DNA of 6,529 nucleotides, taken from positions 1-6,529 of the forward strand of contig WQVW01000101.1 in NCBI GenBank assembly GCA_009785655.1, in the 5' to 3' direction. Below, one piece after another: positions 1 to 5,442 of this stretch. This DNA is from Oscillospiraceae bacterium (GTDB lineage Bacteria; Bacillota; Clostridia; Oscillospirales; Oscillospiraceae). The stretch's first letter is position 1; the number at the start of each line of letters is the position of its first letter. The notes under the pieces were generated by a model that saw only the letters and a program-made list of their open reading frames with translations, made no database searches and had not been told where the DNA came from. The position numbers and the translations under genes were made by a program.

Positions 1-1727
1 AAGTCATTCAAATCGCTGAATTGCACCGTGTAAACAGTGTTCCTGGGCATACGTTCATGCGCGACGATCCGGCCGTTTCTGTCGCGGAAAAAGTTGACAT
101 TCGGATTCGATGAAGCAATGTCTTGCAATATGCCCGCATAAAAAACGGAGAACGTGCGATAGTTCAAGATATCAATGTCCATCGTCCTTGTTGTGAACAT
201 ATCTTCGCCAATGTCAAGATAAAAATGCTCTGTCTCCGCCAGCGTGCGTACCCTCCGCTCTATTGGTCTCGCCCTCGCAGACAAGAACAGAAAATCCGAC
301 CCCATTACACCTATACCAGGACGAAAATCCAACACAAAATACAGCTCTGATAAAACACCTTCATTTGTGTATAGATTTATGACCGTCCCCAAATCTGCTA
401 TAATAACCTCTAAGTCTGAAGCCGGTAGGTTATCCCAGTTAATATTAAAACCAAGGCCACTGCCACCGCTCGTAACTAATTCTATATTTTCTATAATGAC
501 CTCAACTAAAGAAGCTTGTACAAACTCTGCGTCAAAGTCCGGTAGAACTGCACCCCATAGGTCTACGCCTAAATTTAAGCCAGATTCTAAATCTGCCAGA
601 ATAGCTTCTCTCTGTCTCACCCTTGCCAATGCTAAATATGACACGTCATCCATTACATTAGCTATCGGCGCGTGCAACATCCACGCTGTCATTTGGCTCG
701 TCGCGCGTTCATACAAATCGATATTCTGCTGCATTTCGCCAAAATCCACAGGGGTGCGTTCCCAGAAGCTGTTGAGCCACCAGCTGCCGGTGTATGTATC
801 CAGAATCGCCCCGGTCAAATAGATCGGCATCGCCTCCCGGTCGGCGCGCAGGCGCATAATCAGTCTTTCGTTCCTGACAATGTCTCCCCCAAGCTGTCCG
901 CTGCCGCCGAACCCGACTTGTCCCAGGGCAAAGTATCTCGGGCCGAAAGCGAAATAGATCGTATCGTTGACATGATGAAACGGCCGTGAAACAGCGGTTT
1001 GGGTAAGATTGTGCCTAAAACGCGCCCCGGGTACAGGCATAATCGCCGCAATGCCCACACAAAAGATCGCCACAAATAACGCATAACTTGCAAAAGAAGC
1101 TTTCCCTTTGGATTTATCGCCGCATTTTTGATTCAAATGCTTGACCAGATATGCCACACTGCAAAAAATAAATACAAAGAAACTGATTCTAAGATCGAAA
1201 AATCTTGATATTAAAAGTATGCCAAACGTCGCGGCCGGCACAAGAAATAGAACGAGAAATTTAAAATAGAAATAACCAAAAATCGTCACAAACAATCCCG
1301 CAATAATGCTCATCGCCCATATCATGGCGGTTTCATAACTTTGCCTGAAAATTTCATTGCCGTTAATATACCGTATCGTTCGCCGGATAAAGTCCGCCGC
1401 TTGGTTTGCGCGCTTCGGCTCATAAAGAAAATAGTCCGGCGGATACGTTACAAACCCCACAACAATAAAGAGGATGCCGGCCACAACCAATGCAAGGCTG
1501 ATCCATCGCCGCGTTCTGCCGGCTAACGCAAGTCTGAACACGCCGGTCACAACAAACACCCTCGCCAAACCGACAACATGGCTTTGGTTGAACATGGTGG
1601 TGTTGATCAACGCGGCAACAATGCTCCATGCCAACAAGACCCCGATCGTCATCAAAAAAAGCGTATCGGCTTCTCTGTTCTTTTTATTGATTTTCACTTT
1701 GTCCATCATCGAAAAAACTTCAGGCAT
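1..1727 (-). CDS. TgpA-like multi-pass membrane protein (DUF3488/transglutaminase family), C-terminus beyond window
   Basis: The frame is open from an ATG at 1727 to the window edge, giving 575 complete codons and no stop. The ATG is preceded at 5 nt by a GAGGT Shine-Dalgarno (1733-1737) and overlaps the end of the DUF58 gene by 8 nt, which suggests translational coupling. Residues about 20-42, 52-70, 75-95, 133-174 (probably two passes), 180-196 and 212-231 are hydrophobic, so six or seven membrane segments are likely. An extracytoplasmic part follows, with GFGGSGQLGG (272-281), then MRLRAD and ILDTYTGSWW (308-317). This pattern is typical of the region between the membrane domain and the transglutaminase domain in TgpA-like proteins. 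The Cys-His-Asp transglutaminase core is expected downstream and is not visible, so activity cannot be judged. Residues about 354-488 are atypical and are described separately. The MoxR and DUF58 neighbours support the family call; the cellular role is inferred to be in the envelope. Confidence 0.82.
   Translation of the reverse strand, partial: MPEVFSMMDKVKINKKNREADTLFLMTIGVLLAWSIVAALINTTMFNQSHVVGLARVFVVTGVFRLALAGRTRRWISLALVVAGILFIVVGFVTYPPDYFLYEPKRANQAADFIRRTIRYINGNEIFRQSYETAMIWAMSIIAGLFVTIFGYFYFKFLVLFLVPAATFGILLISRFFDLRISFFVFIFCSVAYLVKHLNQKCGDKSKGKASFASYALFVAIFCVGIAAIMPVPGARFRHNLTQTAVSRPFHHVNDTIYFAFGPRYFALGQVGFGGSGQLGGDIVRNERLIMRLRADREAMPIYLTGAILDTYTGSWWLNSFWERTPVDFGEMQQNIDLYERATSQMTAWMLHAPIANVMDDVSYLALARVRQREAILADLESGLNLGVDLWGAVLPDFDAEFVQASLVEVIIENIELVTSGGSGLGFNINWDNLPASDLEVIIADLGTVINLYTNEGVLSELYFVLDFRPGIGVMGSDFLFLSARARPIERRVRTLAETEHFYLDIGEDMFTTRTMDIDILNYRTFSVFYAGILQDIASSNPNVNFFRDRNGRIVAHERMPRNTVYTVQFSDLND
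264..668 (-). other. Compositionally atypical in-frame segment within the TgpA-like gene (possible insertion)
   Basis: This covers about residues 354-488 of the TgpA-like protein. By hand count, plus-strand bases 361-660 are about 40% GC, against about 59% for 721-960 in the same exported domain. Leucine codons change too: about 12 of 20 here are TTA or CTA, against none of the nine in residues 255-356. The residues are acidic and aliphatic, with several D/E-L/I-rich stretches, and there is no stop codon or frameshift. On the coding strand a near-identical heptamer, CCGATAG (662-668) and CCAATAG (260-266), lies at the two edges. Joining them would give a continuous protein reading ...MLHAP-IERRVRTL.... 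An inserted or horizontally replaced domain segment is my inference. A naturally AT-rich lineage-specific loop is the alternative, and the exact edges are uncertain. Confidence 0.5.
390..608 (-). repeat. Degenerate ~31-35-residue repeat inside the atypical segment
   Basis: The translated segment repeats a short motif three times: EAILADLE (from residue 374), EVIIENIE (from 409) and EVIIADLG (from 440), at spacings of 35 and 31 residues. The second and third copies are also preceded by AS (QASLVEVII and PASDLEVII). The similarity is visible in the DNA as well: 492-515 and 399-422 match at 17 of 24 bases, and 588-608 and 390-410 at 16 of 21. This suggests an old internal duplication, but the copies are too diverged to be certain. 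Confidence 0.4.
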
Positions 1728-2865
1728 TTTGTACCTCTTGAAAGTTGACGCAGTGTACGTTTAATTCCCGCAGCTGATTGATTTCGTCATGCTGCTTAGC
1801 CTCATCAAAATAGAAAACAATGATGTTATTGCCAAACAAACGCAAAAGCCGCAACGAAGCAAACACGCTGGCGTCTATATCCTGTATGAAAATGATTAAA
1901 TTCATCGGGCCGCCATAGAGGTTTGTATACTTTTTCAAATGTTCATTAAATCCGCCAAAATCCCCAAACTCCAACGCAGAAGCAGTTCTGTACAGATAGT
2001 CAAAATCCGCAGTGAAGCTGGCGTCCTCGTCCGCCAGGCAGCGTAATGAAATGGGGAATCCCCGTCTGCTGCAATAGGCCATGGCGGACACCAGTGCTTC
2101 AACCATCGCGTCTTCCAGTGCCAAATTCTCGAAACGATCTGCACCCATCACTGAATTATCCACCAGCAACACGGCGGCGTTTTTCTCTGTTTCCTGGAAG
2201 TCTCGGCTAATCAGCTCATTCTTTTTCGCACTGACCTTCCAATGGATCTTTTTATATCCGTCAGTCGGCAGGTATTTTCGTAAGTCCGCAATGACGCTGT
2301 AATCTTCGTCATGTCTGTGATTTTTGTCTGCCGCCGCGTCTTGGATGACAGAATCCAGCGGCAAAAACGACAGATCAATCACCCGCGGCGTGACGATAAA
2401 TTCAAGCGTCTTGTCGTGTTTTTGTTTAAACTTGAACAACCCCAGAAAATCATAAATCAGAATATTGCTGACACCGACCTTGTAACTGCCTCTGTATTGC
2501 GCGCTTATGTCAAATATCACTTCATTGCTTTTATACGGCCGTATGGAAAAATACTTTTCCGCACTGTCAATATGCAGTCCAAAGCTATGTGTCTCAAGCC
2601 GCGCCTGAATGCAAGTCCAGGGTAAAAAAGCGTTGTTTTTAACGACAAATTTAAACTGCACAATCTCGCCCTTCGCGACGTATTCTGCGCTTAATGCTTC
2701 CGTAATTGTAAACTGCCGCTTAAAGATCAATGCCAAGCCCAACGAAACCATCGGCAAAATCAACACCGCATACAGTGCCACATACGTCATCGGGTCGTCA
2801 TTTAGGAAAATATACAGCAGCATCACAGCGACAGCAATGCCGTATACTATACGATTTTTAGTCAT
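1720..2865 (-). CDS. DUF58 family membrane-anchored protein (MoxR partner)
   Basis: The protein is 381 aa. The ATG at 2865 has a perfect AGGAGG (2871-2876) five bases upstream, and the gene starts 14 bp after the MoxR stop. Two hydrophobic segments near residues 7-21 and 27-48 anchor it in the membrane. A beta-rich region follows, including IYDFLGLFKF (137-146), a usual DUF58 landmark. The defining DUF58 block is at about 187-222: EDYSVIADLRKYLPTDGYKK, then IHWKVSAKKNELISRDF. The von Willebrand-like fold after it begins AAVLLVDNS (230-238). Its metal-site motif is degenerate, with D236 and S238 present but the second serine of a classic DxSxS missing. DUF58 proteins occur almost always next to MoxR ATPases and are regarded as their partners or substrates. 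The biochemical role is unknown. It overlaps the next gene by 8 nt. Confidence 0.92.
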   Translation of the reverse strand: MTKNRIVYGIAVAVMLLYIFLNDDPMTYVALYAVLILPMVSLGLALIFKRQFTITEALSAEYVAKGEIVQFKFVVKNNAFLPWTCIQARLETHSFGLHIDSAEKYFSIRPYKSNEVIFDISAQYRGSYKVGVSNILIYDFLGLFKFKQKHDKTLEFIVTPRVIDLSFLPLDSVIQDAAADKNHRHDEDYSVIADLRKYLPTDGYKKIHWKVSAKKNELISRDFQETEKNAAVLLVDNSVMGADRFENLALEDAMVEALVSAMAYCSRRGFPISLRCLADEDASFTADFDYLYRTASALEFGDFGGFNEHLKKYTNLYGGPMNLIIFIQDIDASVFASLRLLRLFGNNIIVFYFDEAKQHDEINQLRELNVHCVNFQEVQNA

Positions 2866-2879
2866 TGCTTCCTCCTATT

Positions 2880-3818
2880 TTACAGAGGTACCTTTGTTTG
2901 CGAAATGATACTTTTCACCACTTCCGGCGCGGTGAGCTTTTTAAACCGTGCCTCTTGCCGCAGCACCAGTCTGTGTTCAATCACCGGTACCGCCATTTTC
3001 GCCACATCATCGGGCAGGACATAATCCCGCTCGTTGTATAACGCCCAGGCTTGAGCCGCCCTGAACAAGCAAAGCGTCGCCCTGGGACTGCCGCCTAACG
3101 CAATATCCGGGTGTTCTCTCGTTTTTCTTACCAAACTGACGACATATTCGTTTATGCTCGGGTCTATATGTATTTTGCTGACGCTCTCTTGAATTTCCGC
3201 AAGCTCCGCCGCGTTTGATACCGCTTGCAGTGTTTTCAGGGGATTCTCTTCCTTAAAGCGATCCAGCATTTGGCTTTCTTCGTCGGCTGACGGATACCCT
3301 AATGAAATCCGCATAAAAAACCTATCCAACTGCGCCTCCGGCAATGGATATGTACCCAAATATTCGATCGGGTTCTGCGTGGCAAAGACAATGAACGGTT
3401 GCGGCACTTCATAGGTTTGTCCGTCCACGGTCACTTGGTTTTCCTCCATCACCTCAAGCAAGCTGGATTGTGTCTTGGGTGAGGTGCGGTTGATTTCGTC
3501 CGCCAGGATTATCTGTGACATGATGGCACCTTGTTTATATTCAAACTCACCGGTTTTTTGATTATACATCGAAAATCCGGTGATGTCAGATGGCAGAATG
3601 TCCGGCGTGAACTGAATCCGCCGAAAAGAGCAGTCGAAAGATTTTGCAACAGCAGCCACTAAGCTTGTTTTCCCCACCCCGGGCATGTCCTCTATAAGCA
3701 CGTGACCCTTGCACATAAAGGAACACAGCGCAAACTCTATCGCCTCTCGTTTCCCGATGATCACCCGCTCTACATTAGAGACTATATTTTTCAATATGGC
3801 GACTGCGTCTTTTTGCAT
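2880..3818 (-). CDS. MoxR-family AAA+ ATPase
   Basis: A 312-aa cytosolic AAA+ ATPase. I chose the ATG at 3818 because GGAGG (3827-3831) lies 8 nt upstream. The longer frame from a TTG at 3833 would start on that ribosome binding site. All core motifs are present: Walker A MPGVGKTS (45-52), Walker B ILADEINR (104-111), sensor 1 FATQNPIE (145-152), the family signature GTYPLPEAQLDRFFM (155-169), and sensor 2 GGSPRA (242-247) in the C-terminal lid. The length is normal for the family. MoxR ATPases use ATP hydrolysis in a chaperone-like way to mature or assemble protein complexes. The adjacent DUF58 and TgpA-like genes indicate the membrane-linked branch of the family. The client is unknown. It is the first gene of the leftward unit, behind a strong predicted promoter. 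Confidence 0.96.
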   Translation of the reverse strand: MQKDAVAILKNIVSNVERVIIGKREAIEFALCSFMCKGHVLIEDMPGVGKTSLVAAVAKSFDCSFRRIQFTPDILPSDITGFSMYNQKTGEFEYKQGAIMSQIILADEINRTSPKTQSSLLEVMEENQVTVDGQTYEVPQPFIVFATQNPIEYLGTYPLPEAQLDRFFMRISLGYPSADEESQMLDRFKEENPLKTLQAVSNAAELAEIQESVSKIHIDPSINEYVVSLVRKTREHPDIALGGSPRATLCLFRAAQAWALYNERDYVLPDDVAKMAVPVIEHRLVLRQEARFKKLTAPEVVKSIISQTKVPL

Positions 3819-3851
3819 AAATCTTTCCTCCAATTATACCAAATTGTTGTC

Positions 3852-3880
3852 ATTATAACAGTTTTAGCCCAAATATGCAA
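3852..3880 (-). promoter_or_regulatory. Predicted sigma-A-type promoter for the MoxR-DUF58-TgpA unit
   Basis: On the minus strand a perfect TATAAT (3852-3857) is preceded by TGT, giving an extended -10 element (TGnTATAAT). A weak -35, TTGCAT (3875-3880), sits 17 bp upstream. Transcription should start near 3845, leaving a leader of about 27 nt before the ATG at 3818. A second TATAAT on the same strand (3833-3838) overlaps the start region and has no good -35. Confidence 0.65.
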
Positions 3881-3928
3881 ACGCGATTTTCAAGAAAATT
3901 TATGTAAAAAATTCGCTGCAAAGCTTTT

Positions 3929-3965
3929 AAATCCATGGGCTGTCACTTAGGTGCATGGATTTTTT
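3929..3965 (+). other. Isolated hairpin with T-tract in the divergent intergenic region (possible terminator)
   Basis: AAATCCATG (3929-3937) and CATGGATTT (3954-3962) form a perfect 9-bp stem around a 16-nt loop. A run of six T ends at 3965, so the plus-strand form resembles an intrinsic terminator, although the stem has only three G:C pairs. It lies upstream of both predicted promoters and immediately before the -35 of the rightward one, so neither annotated transcript should contain it. It may stop read-through from elsewhere, be a DNA-level protein site, or be a relic. Confidence 0.35.
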
Positions 3966-3966
3966 G

Positions 3967-3996
3967 TTGGCATTTTTCTGCATAGTGTGCTATGAT
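3967..3996 (+). promoter_or_regulatory. Predicted sigma-A-type promoter for the DUF21/CBS gene and rarA
   Basis: The -35 TTGGCA (3967-3972, 5 of 6 consensus bases) and the -10 TATGAT (3991-3996, 5 of 6) are separated by 18 bp. The -10 is preceded by TGC, making it an extended -10 element. Transcription should begin near 4003, leaving a leader of about 55 nt. No other comparable promoter is seen before rarA, so the two genes are probably co-transcribed from here. Confidence 0.65.
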
Positions 3997-4001
3997 AGAT
4001 G

Positions 4002-4017
4002 TGTGATAATTGTCACT
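4002..4017. promoter_or_regulatory. CRP/FNR-type palindrome overlapping the predicted transcription start
   Basis: TGTGATAATTGTCACT matches the CRP/FNR superfamily consensus TGTGA-N6-TCACA at nine of ten conserved bases. The central 14 bases are palindromic except for one pair. It lies over the predicted start site of the rightward transcript, a position typical of repression rather than activation. Which regulator binds, if any, cannot be told from the window. One short palindrome in AT-rich intergenic DNA may arise by chance. Confidence 0.4.
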
Positions 4018-4051
4018 GAGGGCGTGAACAAGTCTGTTTGCGCCATTATTT

Positions 4052-4060
4052 AGGAGAGTG
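4052..4060 (+). promoter_or_regulatory. Ribosome binding site directly abutting a GTG start
   Basis: AGGAG (4052-4056) is the only purine-rich site before the DUF21/CBS gene. The first in-frame start, GTG at 4058, is only one base away, closer than the usual 5-9 nt. The next in-frame candidate, TTG at 4070, is 13 nt away, longer than usual. The first in-frame ATG is far inside the conserved domain (Met55), so the true start must be a non-ATG codon. Confidence 0.55.
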
Positions 4061-5398
4061 AATTTTGTTTTGTTTAGCAGCATAGCCATCCTCGTCGTAT
4101 TGATTTTGATCAGCGGAGTGCTGTCATCGGCGGAAATTGCCTTGAGTTCGGCAAACCGCGGCAAGGTTAAACTTTTAGTCGAAGCGGGCAACAAAAAAGC
4201 CGAGCGGCTTCTAAAAACGATGGATGAGCCATCGAACTTTTTCGCCACCACCCAGCTTTATATTACATTTATCGCGTTTTTCTCAGGCGCGTACGCGGCG
4301 AGTTCTTTTACTGACCCGTTTTTGGCGTTGATCGAACGCACCGGCCTGCAAGTCTCTGGAAACGTTGCAGCGTCCATCGCTTTTATTCTTATCACCGCGC
4401 TGTTGACGTATGTGGCGCTTATTCTTGGTGAACTGGTACCGAAGCGGATTGCGTTACAGTACGCGATTCCCTTCGCCCTTCGGGTGATCCCGTTTTTAAA
4501 CGTGCTTTCGATTATTGCCCTGCCGTTTGTCAAGATATTATCCGCCTCTGCAAAAGGTGTTTTGCGGCTGGTCGGAATCAAGGGCGCGACCCCCGAAGAG
4601 GATGTCACGAAAGAGGAAATCCGCCTGATGGTGGAATCCGGCAGCTCTCACGGCAACATCCATGAAAGCGAACACGACATGATTGAGAATATCTTCGAGT
4701 TCGATAAAATGACTGCTGGGACGATATGCGTCCATAGGCTGGATGTCGTCGCGCTGTCGGTGGACTCTGATTTTAAATCAGTTCTTGATTTGTTAACAGA
4801 GACGAATTACACCAGAATCCCGGTTTTTGAGGGGGATATTGACAACATCCTTGGTATCTTGCATTTTAAAGATATCATGTATTTTATGGCAAGCAACGCT
4901 GATACATCCGGCTTTGACCTCAAAACACTTCTGCGGGAACCGTATTTTGTTCCGCTGTCTAAACGGGCGGACGAGCTGTTTCAGGACATGCGCGCAGATC
5001 TTGTCTACATGGCGGTGGTCATCGATGAATACGGCGGCACACTGGGTATTGTGACAATGGAAGACCTGGTCGAAAAAATCGTGGGCAATATTCAGGACGA
5101 ATACGACACCGACGAACTGCCGGACATCCACACTGTGGACGAAAACACATTTCTAATTCAAGGCACGGCAGACTTGGAAACGGTACAAGAATTTTTCGGC
5201 GTGGAACTGCCGATAGACGAACACGATACATTAAGCGGCTTCCTGGTTGGCCAGCTGGGATATATCCCGGCGGAGGATGAAAAACCAGAAATCACCACTG
5301 GCAGTCTGCTGTTCAAAGTCGAAAGCGTGCAGGATAAACGCGTTGCCTCTGTCACGGTGACCAGGGTTGAAATCAGCGATGAAACTGATGAAGTATAG
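4058..5398 (+). CDS. DUF21/CNNM-type membrane protein with CBS pair and CorC_HlyC domain (putative divalent-cation transporter)
   Basis: As drawn the protein is 446 aa, of normal family length. The N-terminal DUF21 membrane domain (about 1-180) has hydrophobic segments near 4-23, 62-84, 102-123 and 139-162. It carries the conserved SSAEIALSSANR (23-34) and GELVPKR (124-130) motifs, which in CNNM/CorC relatives line the metal site. A helix HESEHDMIENIFEFD (202-216) leads into two CBS domains containing YTRIPVFEGDIDNILGILHF (251-270) and VIDEYGGTLGIVTMEDLVE (321-339), which usually bind adenine nucleotides. A C-terminal CorC_HlyC domain (about 360-440) follows. The usual Pro-Arg before the first CBS domain is His-Arg here (HRLDVVAL, from 226), a mild variant. 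Relatives are annotated as hemolysins, but Mg2+ or Co2+ transport is the better-supported role. The start is GTG 4058 or TTG 4070. Confidence 0.93.
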   Translation: MNFVLFSSIAILVVLILISGVLSSAEIALSSANRGKVKLLVEAGNKKAERLLKTMDEPSNFFATTQLYITFIAFFSGAYAASSFTDPFLALIERTGLQVSGNVAASIAFILITALLTYVALILGELVPKRIALQYAIPFALRVIPFLNVLSIIALPFVKILSASAKGVLRLVGIKGATPEEDVTKEEIRLMVESGSSHGNIHESEHDMIENIFEFDKMTAGTICVHRLDVVALSVDSDFKSVLDLLTETNYTRIPVFEGDIDNILGILHFKDIMYFMASNADTSGFDLKTLLREPYFVPLSKRADELFQDMRADLVYMAVVIDEYGGTLGIVTMEDLVEKIVGNIQDEYDTDELPDIHTVDENTFLIQGTADLETVQEFFGVELPIDEHDTLSGFLVGQLGYIPAEDEKPEITTGSLLFKVESVQDKRVASVTVTRVEISDETDEV

Positions 5399-5403
5399 AT
5401 CAG

Positions 5404-5431
5404 AAATGCTGTTTTGGGTAAATCAGCATTT
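5404..5431 (+). other. Hairpin abutting the rarA ribosome binding site
   Basis: AAATGCTG (5404-5411) and CAGCATTT (5424-5431) form a perfect 8-bp stem with a 12-nt loop in the 44-bp gap between the DUF21/CBS gene and rarA. The GAGGT ribosome binding site (5432-5436) begins at the next base. There is no T-run after the stem, so it does not resemble a standard intrinsic terminator. An mRNA end-protecting structure or a modulator of rarA translation is possible; chance is not excluded. Confidence 0.4.
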
Positions 5432-5442
5432 GAGGTAAAACA

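Noticed and set aside
403..433. ATAACCT/AGGTTAT inverted repeat in the atypical segment, considered as a palindromic mobile element.
   Set aside because: The arms are only 7 bp with a 17-nt loop in AT-rich coding DNA, with no matching structure at the segment edges, so chance is the simpler explanation.
244..822. Long antisense open frame (192 codons) across the atypical segment of the TgpA-like gene.
   Set aside because: It begins at a GTG without a ribosome binding site, encodes a Ser/Thr/Lys-rich product without recognisable domains, and is explained as a shadow of the minus-strand gene, which has clear family motifs.
3819..3833. Five-residue N-terminal extension of MoxR from a TTG at 3833.
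   Set aside because: The TTG lies on the GGAGG ribosome binding site that is ideally placed for the ATG at 3818.
4003..4057. Leader of the DUF21/CBS gene considered as a metal-sensing riboswitch.
   Set aside because: At about 55 nt it is too short for the known Mg2+ riboswitch classes, and I see no multi-helix fold.
3943..4251. Minus-strand open frame (102 codons) running from the DUF21/CBS gene into the intergenic region.
   Set aside because: It lies mostly antisense to a well-supported membrane protein, has no family motifs, and crosses the control region.
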